This document shows positions 27,334-35,824 of a DNA stretch of 64,000 nt, in pieces. Under the pieces are notes generated by a model. The model was not told where the DNA came from. It did no database searches and saw only the letters and a program-made list of their open reading frames with translations. Every line of letters begins with the position of its first letter. The stretch's first letter is position 1. This DNA is from Verrucomicrobiota bacterium (lineage in GTDB: Bacteria; Verrucomicrobiota; Verrucomicrobiia; Opitutales; Opitutaceae), in NCBI GenBank assembly GCA_018239845.1, contig JAFEGO010000101.1:1-64000 (forward strand), given 5' to 3'. A program made the translations under genes and the position numbers.

Positions 27334-28577
27334 GACGCCGCTTGCTTCGTCTCCTGCTGGAAGCGCGCCAGCAGGCGGCCCGCGTTCTTGTGCGCGTCGA
27401 AATTCTCCGCCACCCAGCGGTGCGCCGCCGCCCGCAGGGCCTCCGCGAGGCCGTCGTCCACCGACAGCCGCCGCAGCGCCGTCACCCAGGCTTCGTACGA
27501 CGTCGCCGGAGCCACGAGGCCCGTGACCATGTCCGTGATCGCCTCGGTCGTCGCCGCCGCCGGCGAGGTCACCACCAGCACGCCGACCGCCATCGCCTCG
27601 GGGATCACGTTGGGCAGGCCGTCGCGGTCGCCGCTCGGCGCGATCACACCCGTGTGCAGCAGCACGTCGGCCCAGTCGAGCTGCGCCTGCACCTCGTGGT
27701 GCGGCAAGTGGCCGCAAAACGTCACCTGCGCCGCCACGCCGAGTTTCCCGGCCAGCTGCTCCAGCTCCGCGCGCTGCGGTCCTTCGCCGATGATGCGCGC
27801 CTCGAAGGCCACGCCCGCCGCGCGCAGCGCCGCGTAGATGCGCATCTGATGATCGAGGCCTTTTTTCTCCACGAGCCGCGCCACGCACACGAGGTGCAGC
27901 GGCAGGCGCGAGAGGCGCAGGGGCTTGCAGGCCGGCAGCCGCTCGAGGCCGCGGCGGATGCAGAGCACCTTGTCCGCCCCGAGCCCGCGCTCGATCAGCG
28001 TCTGCCGCCCCATCTCGGTGGAGGTGTGCACGAAGGCCGCGTGCTCCAGTTTTTCCCGGAGCCACCAGTCGCCACCGTGCTCATAAAGGTCATACGCATG
28101 CGCGCCCGAGCTGAAACGGTGCCCGTCGATGCGCCACAGGAGCCAAGCGGCCGTCGCCGGCGCCCCGGCCCACGCCGCGTGGATCAGCGCCGGGGGATCG
28201 CGCCGGAACTCCCGCGCGTATACGCAAGCGAAGCCAGCCCCCAGCATGTTCTCCCAAAAGTTCAGCCACGACGGCGCGCGCCGGCCCATGAGACCGCGCA
28301 GCAGCTGCTTCAGCACCTCGGGCCGCCGCCACGCCTCCATCGGGATAAGCCACAGCAGCGTGAGCAGCCGCCACTTGGGGAAGCGCCGCACCGGGTAGCC
28401 GCGAAACGTGCCGCCGCCGCCCCACAGCGAGTAGATCCGCAGCGACACCCCGCGGGCGCGCATCGCGATGATCTCGCGCTGGAGAAAGGTCTCCGTGGAT
28501 TTCGGAAACGTGGTGAAGAGATAGGCGATGACCGGCGCGTCGTTCGACAAGGTCGCGCCAGCATGCCGCCGCCTCAC
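27330..28577 (-). CDS. GT4 glycosyltransferase
   Basis: The 415-residue GT-B protein has VIAYLFTTFPKSTETFLQRE near the N-terminus, HAYDLYEHGGDWW, LHLVCVARLVEKKGLDHQM, RIIGEGPQRAELEQLA and GLPNVIPEAMAVGVLVVTS as donor site. FPKxSETFxxxE-type N-termini are typical of exopolysaccharide and colanic-acid-type GT4 enzymes. The start is uncertain: GTG at 28577 gives the full length, and a TTG at 28550 just before SNDAPVIAY is also possible. It is the first of two coupled GT4 genes and follows the thioesterase gene by 46 bp. Confidence 0.88.
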   Translation of the reverse strand: MRRRHAGATLSNDAPVIAYLFTTFPKSTETFLQREIIAMRARGVSLRIYSLWGGGGTFRGYPVRRFPKWRLLTLLWLIPMEAWRRPEVLKQLLRGLMGRRAPSWLNFWENMLGAGFACVYAREFRRDPPALIHAAWAGAPATAAWLLWRIDGHRFSSGAHAYDLYEHGGDWWLREKLEHAAFVHTSTEMGRQTLIERGLGADKVLCIRRGLERLPACKPLRLSRLPLHLVCVARLVEKKGLDHQMRIYAALRAAGVAFEARIIGEGPQRAELEQLAGKLGVAAQVTFCGHLPHHEVQAQLDWADVLLHTGVIAPSGDRDGLPNVIPEAMAVGVLVVTSPAAATTEAITDMVTGLVAPATSYEAWVTALRRLSVDDGLAEALRAAAHRWVAENFDAHKNAGRLLARFQQETKQAAS

Positions 28578-28623
28578 TTCCCGGCAAGCGCGAGTTGGAC
28601 ATCCCCTCCTCTGACTTTCGCGC

Positions 28624-29097
28624 CTACAGCGCCGCCACGTACTCGCCGGTCAGAAAGCCCACCCGCTGCCCTCCGCTGACCAGCTCCACCTCCAGCGTGA
28701 TGCGCGCGCGGCGGTGTCGTTGGAGCGTCTTTAAAAACTTCGCCAGCACCTCCGTCGCCGGAGCCGCGCACCACGCCTCGAAGTCCTCCGTCACCGGCAC
28801 GAGATACTCCATCGTGTTGCGCTGGATCACAGGCTTGGCAGCCAGGCCCGCAGTCTGCAGCGCGCCGTACAACCACAGCCAGCCGGCCAGCAAGGCCACC
28901 GCCGACGCGCTGCCGCCGAAGACGGTCGCGTGGTGGTTGATATTGGGCGCGAGCGGCGCGCGCAGCACCGCCCCGCGCGCATCGCACGACACCACACTCA
29001 CGCCCATGGCGGACGCGAGCGGGATGTTTTCGTGAAGGTAGGCCTCGAGCTGCGCCGGGCTCGGCCCGGCGGCCCCTGACCCGGACGCCGCCGGCAT
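28624..29097 (-). CDS. YiiD-C-type (PF09500) hotdog thioesterase
   Basis: The 157-residue product has LEAYLHENIPLASAMGVSVV, then RAPLAPNINHHATVFGGSAS and AGWLWLYGALQ. These match the PF09500 thioesterase domain that also forms the C-terminal half of YiiD, a hotdog fold thought to act on acyl-CoA or acyl-ACP thioesters. Here it stands alone, without the GNAT domain. Its ATG overlaps the stop of the upstream gene (TGATG), so translation is coupled to the R/G-rich protein. The substrate is unknown. Confidence 0.85.
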   Translation of the reverse strand: MPAASGSGAAGPSPAQLEAYLHENIPLASAMGVSVVSCDARGAVLRAPLAPNINHHATVFGGSASAVALLAGWLWLYGALQTAGLAAKPVIQRNTMEYLVPVTEDFEAWCAAPATEVLAKFLKTLQRHRRARITLEVELVSGGQRVGFLTGEYVAAL

Positions 29098-30962
29098 CAG
29101 GCCTGAGGCGCCTCGCCCGTCGGCGCGGCCGGAGCCTGCTCGGCTGCAGGAGCCTCCGCCACCGGCTCGGCCGCGGGGGCCGGGATCGGCGGACGGGTAT
29201 CGGGCGGCACTTCGGGGAAATTCTCCGGATCGTGCTCGGCCGACTCCACCTCGCGCTTGCGCGCCTCGACCATCGGCGGCGCCGCAAACAGGCGGCCGTC
29301 GATGAACTCGGTGACGTAACCCTCCGTCACGAGCCAGCGCAGGTCGCCCTGCATGCGCGCGAACTGCGCGCGCTGCTCGATCGTGAGATCGGGCGCCACC
29401 TCGGCCACCGGCTGGCCTTCCGCGGACGCGGGGGCCGCCTCGCCCGCCTTGGGCGCGGCCGGGAGCGTGATGTTGAGGAACTTGGCCGGCAGCTCGCTCG
29501 CGCGCACCATCGGCTTTGACTCGATAAAGGCGATCAGCGCCGAGATGGTCTCGGAGAAGCTCTGGCCAGGCACGCGGAACTTGCGTTTCACCGCGCACAC
29601 GTAGCTCACGCCCTTCGAGCCTTTCTTGAAGATCGTGAAGTGCTCGCGGCGCAGGCGGCCGCGGAGCGCGTTGGCCGTGTCGAGCGGGAAGCGCCGCTGG
29701 CGCTCCAGCGCGCCCTCGATGGCCGCGCGGATCTCGCCGGGAGGCAGCGTCTCCGCCACCTTGCCGTGCAGGCGCACATTGTCGACCGCGCGCACGACCT
29801 TGTCGCGCACGGCGCCGAGCAGGTACGCGCGGGCATCTTCGTAGTTGTCGAAGGATACGGCCGCAGACGCCGCAGGGGCCTCGGCGGTTTCCGCCGGGGC
29901 GGCGGGCTCGGCCGGGGCGCCGTCCGCCGCAGGAGCGGCTTCGGCGGCAGGCGCCGCGGGCGCGGGCTTGGCGCCGGGCGTCTTCCACGTGTAGCGCGTG
30001 GTCTTCTTCATCTTCTCCAGCCACTGCGCCACGACCTCGGGATCGCGCACCGTCTCGATGCGGCCGCGGTAGGCGTCAAACGACATGCGCGAGATCTTCG
30101 CGGCGAAGTGCTGCTGCACGATCTGTGCGTAGCGATGGTAGTTCGGCGGCCCGAGCAGCTCGCCCGTGATGGAGCAGCGGTTGATGACCTGGAAATTGCC
30201 CTTCGGCGGCTCGACCTCGACGTCGGCGCGGTCGAAGAACGTGTCGAGGTGCGTGCTCAGCACGTGCGAGACCGCGGCCTCCTCGGTATCGAACGGCAGG
30301 CCGTCCGGCACGGAGATATAGATCGGCTTCGAAGCCGCGGGCGCGGCACCCTCGGCCTGCGCGGGCTTGCGCGTCAGCACGACGACGAAGCGGTCGGTCT
30401 TGCCGACCACGGTGCGGGCGATTTCGAAGAGTTCGATCGTGCGGCAGGAAGTGCGGATCGTCTTCGCCAGCGCGCCGAAGCTCGTGTCCTCGGGATAAAA
30501 CGCGACGTTGAAGAACGGGCTCTCGTACGGCCCGCGCGGCTCCTGCTGCTCGTAGCGGCCGCCGCCATGGCGCGGACCGCCCCGATCATAACCGCCGCCC
30601 TGACCATCGCGGCGCGGACCACCCTGCCCTTGGTACTCGCGACGGGGGCCGCGGTCGCCGCCCGCAGGCGCGCGACGCTCACCCGCCTCATCGCCACCCG
30701 CCGGGCGCGACGGAGCCGCGCCGCTCTCCGGCTTGCGGAAAGCGCGACGGTCGCGCCGGTCCGGCGCGCCGCCCGGGCCATCCCGGCGGTCTTCGCGACG
30801 CGGACGGTCCTCGCGCTCACGGCGTTGTTCGCCGGGCGAGCTCTTTTCCTGGCTCCATTGCGTGCCGAAGCTGAAGCCTTGGAGTTGGCTCAGGTCGAGT
30901 TTGTTGAAATCCTTGGCCGGGGTCTCCGGGGCGGGAGTTTCTTGGTTGGGCGTGTCGTCCAT
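29097..30962 (-). CDS. Unrecognised protein with R/G-rich low-complexity N-terminus
   Basis: The 621-residue product starts MDDTPNQETPAPETPAKDFN. Residues 45-150 are rich in Arg, Gly, Asp and Pro with RGG-like runs. About 150 residues follow that look folded (FFNVAFYPEDTSFGALAKTI, FVVVLTRKP, FDTEEAAVSHVLSTHLDTFF). An Ala/Pro linker and a second folded part (YLLGAVRDKVVRAVDNVRLH, HFTIFKKGSKGVSYVCAVKR) come next, and the tail is Ala/Pro-rich. The RGG-type region and basic segments suggest nucleic-acid binding, but I recognise no family. A longer N-terminus is possible in frame up to 31202 but looks non-coding. It overlaps the thioesterase start by one base. Confidence 0.7.
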   Translation of the reverse strand: MDDTPNQETPAPETPAKDFNKLDLSQLQGFSFGTQWSQEKSSPGEQRREREDRPRREDRRDGPGGAPDRRDRRAFRKPESGAAPSRPAGGDEAGERRAPAGGDRGPRREYQGQGGPRRDGQGGGYDRGGPRHGGGRYEQQEPRGPYESPFFNVAFYPEDTSFGALAKTIRTSCRTIELFEIARTVVGKTDRFVVVLTRKPAQAEGAAPAASKPIYISVPDGLPFDTEEAAVSHVLSTHLDTFFDRADVEVEPPKGNFQVINRCSITGELLGPPNYHRYAQIVQQHFAAKISRMSFDAYRGRIETVRDPEVVAQWLEKMKKTTRYTWKTPGAKPAPAAPAAEAAPAADGAPAEPAAPAETAEAPAASAAVSFDNYEDARAYLLGAVRDKVVRAVDNVRLHGKVAETLPPGEIRAAIEGALERQRRFPLDTANALRGRLRREHFTIFKKGSKGVSYVCAVKRKFRVPGQSFSETISALIAFIESKPMVRASELPAKFLNITLPAAPKAGEAAPASAEGQPVAEVAPDLTIEQRAQFARMQGDLRWLVTEGYVTEFIDGRLFAAPPMVEARKREVESAEHDPENFPEVPPDTRPPIPAPAAEPVAEAPAAEQAPAAPTGEAPQA

Positions 30963-31223
30963 GTAGTCTGCGAAAGCGGGCGATTGGGCCCGCGAGGTTT
31001 GCTTGGTGGGCTCGGTAGCCGGTGATAGTCGCTGCGGAGTGTTCACGGGCGCAGGGGTGAAGCAAGCGCTTTCCGGACACCCCGCCCGCGGGCCTCTCCT
31101 TTGCCCTACCCTCCCCGCCGGGGACAAGCCCCTAGGCGGTCCGTTGCCGAATTGTCGCTTAATGGCACCGGGCGAGTCAGGCCCGCTGGTCGTCGCGGCC
31201 AAAATCGTTTGCAGAATTTCCCA

Positions 31224-31252
31224 TTGACGCCCCCTGCCGGCCGCCCTTTGTT
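31224..31252 (+). promoter_or_regulatory. Candidate promoter for tRNA-Phe
   Basis: TTGACG (31224-31229) and TTTGTT (31247-31252) are separated by 17 bases and lie 15 bases before the tRNA. The -35 is close to consensus and the -10 is weak. The rest of the 305-bp gap from 30963 shows no other clear element. Confidence 0.35.
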
Positions 31253-31267
31253 CGCCCCTCCACTCAA

Positions 31268-31343
<76 letters not shown>

Positions 31344-31350
31344 CTCTTAA

Positions 31351-31384
31351 GCCCGGTGATTTCAACGATCACCGGGCTTTTTTG
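31351..31384 (+). terminator. Rho-independent terminator after tRNA-Phe
   Basis: GCCCGGTGAT and ATCACCGGGC form a 10-bp perfect stem around a short loop (TTCAACG), followed by a run of six T (with the stem's last bases giving CTTTTTTG). It should end the tRNA transcript. It sits just before the 3' end of the convergent fusion-protein gene, for which it could also act in reverse. Confidence 0.9.
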
Positions 31385-31388
31385 TGCC

Positions 31389-33671
31389 TCAAAACTCGTC
31401 CAACGCGATCTGCGTGGGCGGCACGCCCAGCCCGGCCAGCATCCGGGTGCAGGCCTTGATCATCAACGGCGGGCCGCAGAGATAGTATTCCACAGCCTTC
31501 GGGTTGGGGTGGTTTTTCAGATAGCGCTCGAGCACCACGTCGTGGATCAGCCCGACCGGCCCGGTCCACGCATCCGTCGGCAACGGCGCCGACAGCGCCA
31601 CCTCGAACGAGAAATTCGGGTTCGCCCGCGCCAGCTCGCGAAACACCTCGTCATAAAAAACCTCCTGCCGCGAACGCGCCCCGTACCAGAAGTGCACCCG
31701 CCGCGCCGTGCGCTCCGTCTCAAACAGGTGCGAGAGGTGCGCCCGCAACGGCGCCATGCCCGCCCCACCCCCGATGTAGATCGCCTCGCGCTGCGTGGGC
31801 TTCACGTGGAAATCCCCGAACGGTCCCACCGCCGTGACCGTGTCGCCCGCCTTGAGGTTGAACATGTACGCCGAGCCCACGCCCGGCGGGCAGTCCTGCC
31901 CGGGCGGCGGCGTCGCGATGCGAATGTTGAACCGCAGGGTCCGCTCCGTCGCGGGGTTGCTCGCGAGGGAGTAGTTGTTGCGCCGCGCGCCTCCGTCCGG
32001 ATTGCGCGCCACGAGGTCGAAGACATGGTGCGCCTCCCACACCGCCGCGTACGGCTCCGGGATGTCGAACTCCCGGAAACGGATCTGCGCATAAGCCGGG
32101 ATATCGAACTGCAGATAATCGCCCGGCGTAAACGCCACCGGCTCCAGCGGCTCGAGGATCAGCTCCTTGATGAAGGTCGCGACATTGCGATTCGAGACCA
32201 CGCGGAAGGAATACGTCTTCTGCGTGCGCGTCCCCTCCCCGCCCGCGCGGGTAAGATTAAGCCAGAGCCGCCCGCCGCGCTCCTCGATCGGATACGTTGC
32301 GAGGCCGCGGCACACCGGCGGGCGCGCCGGCGAGCCGTCCGCGAGGTGAAACCGGCCGTTGTGCTTCGGACACTCGATGATCTTCCCTTTGACCAGACCG
32401 TCGGCGAGATGGGTGTTGCCGTGCGTGCACATGCCGTCGGTGGCAAAAAGCGCGCCGTCCGCGTCGCGGTACAGCGCGTAGGTCTTTCGCCCGTGGTCAA
32501 AACGGATGACGTCCGCGCGCCCGAGGTCGGCCGCCGCACACACCTCGATCCAGCCATCCGCCGCCGGCGGTACCTCCGTCCGGATCGCCGGCTCCGCCGC
32601 CCGGGGCGCCGGGTCGGGCAACCGGCGCTTCACGTGATACGCCGGGTCGTGCACCTGCCGCAGCACCGCCGGCACGATCTCGCGGTAGGCCGCGAGGATG
32701 CTCGGGTACGGCTCCGGCATGTCGGCCTTCACTGCGGCGTGCAGCTGCGGGAGCGCGTGGTACGGCACCAGCGGGAACATGTGGTGCTCCACGTGGTAGT
32801 TCATGTTCCAATACAGATACCGGTGGATGGGATTCATGTACACGGTCCGGCAGTTGAGCCGGTGATCGAGTACGTTTTCCGCCAGCCCCGCGTGCTGCGT
32901 GAGCCCGTAAACCACCATGAGCCACGAGCCGTAGAGGTTCGTCAGGCCGACGAACAGCAGCGGCAAAATGCTCCGCGTGTAAATCGCCAGCGCCAGCACG
33001 GAGGCGTAGATCGCGACGTAGAGCCGCGCCTTCCAGTAGATTTTGCCGAACTGGTTTTCGGGAATGTACACGCGCTCCTCCGGCGCCATGCGGCCGCAGG
33101 CATGCCGGATGATCTGCGGGAAATATTTCAGGTAGGACCCGATGTTAAAGAACGCCAGCAGCGTCGCCCGGATGTTCGCCGGCCGAGGCACGAAGATCTC
33201 CGGATCGCGCCCCACGATGATCGTGTCGCTGTGGTGCCGCGTGTGGCTCCAGCGCCAGAGCGTGGACTCGCGCATGACCATGAACGACGCGATCTCATAC
33301 AACGCCGAGTTCATCCAATCCGTCTTGAACGCCGTGCCATGCCCCGCCTCGTGCCAGCGCGAGTCCGAGGTCGAGGCGTAGAGCACGCCGTAAACCATCA
33401 GCGGCAGCACCGCCCACCACGAAGGCCACAGCGCCCACGTCGCCCACGCGCTCCCGAGGATCAGGGCAAACCACAGGATCGTGTCGCGCACCGCCGGCCC
33501 GTCGCGCCGCTCCAGCAGCCGCCGCATCGTGGCCCGCGGCACCGGACACTGATACCAGTCCGCCTCCGCGAGCCCCAGCTCAATGGCCTTGGCCGCCGAC
33601 CGTCCGGTGAGGCTGTAATCAAGCGTAGCCGATGGCGCCGGCGAAGCCGCGCCGCTGTGCATTTGGGTCAT
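31389..33671 (-). CDS. Fusion: MocD-like desaturase/hydroxylase, Rieske ferredoxin, NqrF-type NADH reductase
   Basis: The 760-residue protein joins three parts. Residues 1-350 are an integral-membrane di-iron fatty-acid desaturase-like domain with HEAGH (107-111), HTRHH (143-147) and HVEHH (293-297), similar to MocD. Residues 372-475 are a Rieske [2Fe-2S] domain with Cys415-x-His417 and Cys434-x2-His437, similar to MocE. Residues 486-760 are a flavin/NADH domain very like the C-terminal half of NqrF: SNRNVATFIKEL, NYSLASNP (FAD), RIATPPP, GGGAGMAPLR, FWYGARS and YYLCGPP. NqrF's own plant-type ferredoxin domain is absent. A self-contained chain NADH to FAD to Rieske to di-iron is inferred, oxidising a lipid, hydrocarbon or methoxylated compound at the membrane. 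The substrate is not evident. Confidence 0.9.
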   Translation of the reverse strand: MTQMHSGAASPAPSATLDYSLTGRSAAKAIELGLAEADWYQCPVPRATMRRLLERRDGPAVRDTILWFALILGSAWATWALWPSWWAVLPLMVYGVLYASTSDSRWHEAGHGTAFKTDWMNSALYEIASFMVMRESTLWRWSHTRHHSDTIIVGRDPEIFVPRPANIRATLLAFFNIGSYLKYFPQIIRHACGRMAPEERVYIPENQFGKIYWKARLYVAIYASVLALAIYTRSILPLLFVGLTNLYGSWLMVVYGLTQHAGLAENVLDHRLNCRTVYMNPIHRYLYWNMNYHVEHHMFPLVPYHALPQLHAAVKADMPEPYPSILAAYREIVPAVLRQVHDPAYHVKRRLPDPAPRAAEPAIRTEVPPAADGWIEVCAAADLGRADVIRFDHGRKTYALYRDADGALFATDGMCTHGNTHLADGLVKGKIIECPKHNGRFHLADGSPARPPVCRGLATYPIEERGGRLWLNLTRAGGEGTRTQKTYSFRVVSNRNVATFIKELILEPLEPVAFTPGDYLQFDIPAYAQIRFREFDIPEPYAAVWEAHHVFDLVARNPDGGARRNNYSLASNPATERTLRFNIRIATPPPGQDCPPGVGSAYMFNLKAGDTVTAVGPFGDFHVKPTQREAIYIGGGAGMAPLRAHLSHLFETERTARRVHFWYGARSRQEVFYDEVFRELARANPNFSFEVALSAPLPTDAWTGPVGLIHDVVLERYLKNHPNPKAVEYYLCGPPLMIKACTRMLAGLGVPPTQIALDEF

Positions 33672-33836
33672 GGAAGAAAGGGGTAACGATGCTTAACCGC
33701 AGGGTGTCCGAAAACCATGACCTGCCCCCACCCGCGGATCACGCCAAATTCCATCGGGCCGCTCTGAAAAAACATCGCCCGCCGGCGCCTCGTCCCGCCC
33801 CGCGCGTCTCCGAACCGCCCCGCGCTTTCGCGGTCC

Positions 33837-34880
33837 GTGTTGCTCCTTGTGATCAGCCTCTCCCGTCCCACTCCCGCCCGGGTCGCCCGCCGCGCCGGCC
33901 TGCGCTACGTGTCCGACACCGCCGCCGGCATCCAACGTCTGCGCCGCGGAAAAACCTTCCGCTACATCTCTCCCCGCGGTCGCCCGCTGACCGACGAGCG
34001 CACGCTCCGGCGCATCAAGTCCCTCGCCATCCCGCCCGCGTGGACCGACGTCTGGATCTGCGCCCACCCCGCCGGCCACATCCAAGCCACCGGCCTCGAC
34101 GCCCGGGGCCGTAAACAATACCGCTACCACGCCGCCTGGCGCACCACCCGCGACCGCGCGAAATTCCAGCACCTCCACGCCTTCGCCCGCGCCCTGCCGA
34201 AAATCCGCCGGCGCGTCGCCGCCGATTTGCGCGGCGCGCCGACTGACCGCACCACGGTGCTCGCCACGCTCGTCCGCCTGCTCGACACGACGCTGATCCG
34301 CGTCGGCAATGAGGAGTACGCCCGCGCCAACCACTCCTTCGGCCTCTCCACCCTGCGCCACCGCCACGTCGCCGTGCGCCGCGAGGCGGTCCGCTTCCAC
34401 TTCCGCGGCAAAGGCGGCAAAGCGCACGACGTCGAACTCCACGACCGCCGTGTCGCCGGCGTGCTCCGTCGCCTGCAAGACTTGCCCGGCCAGACGCTCT
34501 TCCAATACCTCAATGCCCACGGCCGCCGGACGAACCTCGGCTCCGCCGACATCAACGCCTACCTGCGCGACATCGCCGGCACCGAGATCACCGCGAAGGA
34601 TTTCCGCACCTGGGCCGCCACCCTCGAAGCCGCCCGCCTGCTCTCCCTCGCCGCCGCCCGCGACCAGCCCCGCACCAAGGTCCTCGTCACCGCCACCATC
34701 GCCACCGTCGCCGACCGCCTGCGCAACACCCCCGCGATCTGTCGCAAGTGCTACATCCACCCCGCCCTCATCACGTCTTACCTCGCCGGCACCACCCTCC
34801 CCTTCCCCACGCACCCACCCCGCGCCACCCAATCCGCCCTCCTCCGCTTTCTCAAAAACCAATCTGCCCCGCGTCCCTGA
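33837..34880 (+). CDS. DNA topoisomerase IB, poxvirus/bacterial type
   Basis: The 347-residue product matches the bacterial type IB topoisomerases. It has FRYISPRGRPLTDERTLRRI with the KSLAIPPAW segment, RGRKQYRYHAAWR, the catalytic Arg region LIRVGNEEYARANHSFGLST, KDFRTWAAT and the nucleophile Tyr306 in ICRKCYIHP. It relaxes supercoils through a 3'-phosphotyrosine intermediate. The start is GTG at 33837, with a second GTG at 33849. It is divergent from the fusion gene, with 165 bp between them, and is followed by 725 bp without a convincing gene. Confidence 0.92.
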   Translation: MLLLVISLSRPTPARVARRAGLRYVSDTAAGIQRLRRGKTFRYISPRGRPLTDERTLRRIKSLAIPPAWTDVWICAHPAGHIQATGLDARGRKQYRYHAAWRTTRDRAKFQHLHAFARALPKIRRRVAADLRGAPTDRTTVLATLVRLLDTTLIRVGNEEYARANHSFGLSTLRHRHVAVRREAVRFHFRGKGGKAHDVELHDRRVAGVLRRLQDLPGQTLFQYLNAHGRRTNLGSADINAYLRDIAGTEITAKDFRTWAATLEAARLLSLAAARDQPRTKVLVTATIATVADRLRNTPAICRKCYIHPALITSYLAGTTLPFPTHPPRATQSALLRFLKNQSAPRP

Positions 34881-34926
34881 AAAAACGCGTATCGAACACA
34901 ATCGAACACAATCGGACAATTCGCCG

Positions 34927-35121
34927 TGTTTTTACCGGAGGCAACGAAGGGACAGAGAGAAAGGGCAGAAAAGTCCGCGAAGACCCACGCGGATTATCAC
35001 GAACTATCCCACACTAACCCGAAGATATTTCGCTACCCCATCTTTTCCAATACTTTGCGCAAACTCCACTAAGTAGAAAAAGCTCCAACCTCCGTTCCCT
35101 CCGTTACCTCCTGTAAAAACA
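34927..35121. repeat. Imperfect long inverted repeat, TTTTTAC-GGAGG family
   Basis: The left arm is 34927-34957 (begins TGTTTTTACCGGAGG) and the right arm 35090-35121 (ends CCTCCTGTAAAAACA). The arms are about 31 bases with a few mismatches and 132 bases between them. The arm sequence closely resembles the arms at 50977-51053, so both belong to one dispersed family. Confidence 0.8.
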
Positions 35122-35310
35122 GGGTATGGGTATGCTGCGTCTAATCGGACAAAACCCTGCAAATTCCGCTTTAATCCATTATCCTTAAATCTCTTCCGCA
35201 ATCGGACAATATCGGCCAAAACCCAGCATTTGTCCGATACCAACGGCCAAATCGCCTCGCCGCACTTACTGTCAAAGAACCTCAACTGGCGGCAGTGACC
35301 ATCCTCACCT

Positions 35311-35333
35311 GTAGGAGCGGCTTTACGCCGCGA
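35311..35333 (+). repeat. REP-like palindrome with GTAG head
   Basis: GTAGGAGCGGCTTTACGCCGCGA starts with the GTAG head typical of REP elements and has a GCGGC/GCCGC stem (quoted parts: GTAGGAGCGGC and GCCGCGA). Single copy here. Related elements with the same head occur at 40561 and 43397. Confidence 0.75.
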
Positions 35334-35605
35334 CCCACGTGGAGCCCGGGTCAATTCGTCGCCGGAACGCAGGTCGCCACAGTCCCAAACTAAACCCGCG
35401 TCACCGGCCGAGCCGGGGTCCCTCGTTGGCCGAGCCAGAACGAGCCTGTCAAAATCAGCCGCGTCATCATAATTATACCAAATGGCTATCCGAGGCACCA
35501 GTTGAAAACCTGAGCTTTGTGAGTTAGAAAACCTCACCCAATGGCTTCACTCGATCAATCGCTTACGGTTGACCATTCATCCTGTGTAAGTAAGCTCGCT
35601 TTGTC

Positions 35606-35824
35606 ATGTCCGAGGAATCTATCCGCCTCTTGGAAGCTCAAGTGCCCACTTTATCAGGGGTCGCTTTCGCGGAAGCGCGTCAACTGGTACTAGAATCGGG
35701 GCAGAGCGTGCTCCAGTCGGAGAATGGTGTGATCTACAAAATTTTTCCGGACGGCGCAAAAGTCCGGATTAAAGAGGTAGAGCCACAATCAGTCGTCTCG
35801 GGCTCAAGATTCCCGATCCAGTGA
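35606..35824 (+). CDS. Small partner protein of zeta-like toxin, probable antitoxin
   Basis: The 72-residue product has a helical N-terminus (SIRLLEAQVPTLSGVAFAEA) and a beta C-terminal part (SENGVIYKIFPDGAKVRIKE). A Pro-Asp-Gly turn followed by a V-x-I-K strand and an early Gln-rich helix is common in small proteins encoded just before zeta-toxin-like kinases. Its stop overlaps the GTG of the next gene by four bases (GTGA). The antitoxin role is inferred from this arrangement. It is not homologous in an obvious way to classical epsilon. Confidence 0.75.
   Translation: MSEESIRLLEAQVPTLSGVAFAEARQLVLESGQSVLQSENGVIYKIFPDGAKVRIKEVEPQSVVSGSRFPIQ

Larger units (their letters stand above)
34881..35605 (+). 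other. Gene-poor intergenic region with repeats
   Basis: No convincing gene is seen. The region holds one long imperfect inverted repeat (34927-35121), a REP-like element (35311-35333) and several copies of ATCGGACAA or close variants (near 34909, 35140, 35197 and, reversed, 35230). GC content drops toward the right end, where the zeta-toxin pair begins. A 177-codon minus frame covers 35004-35537 but has no family features. Confidence 0.6.

Noticed and set aside
28624-30024. 466-codon protein with an N-terminal extension before the thioesterase
   Set aside because: The extension is an alternate frame of the R/G-rich protein gene. The thioesterase starts at the ATG overlapping that gene's stop.
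35004-35537. 177-codon minus-strand frame in the gene-poor region
   Set aside because: It runs through an inverted repeat and a REP-like element, has mixed low-complexity composition and no family features.
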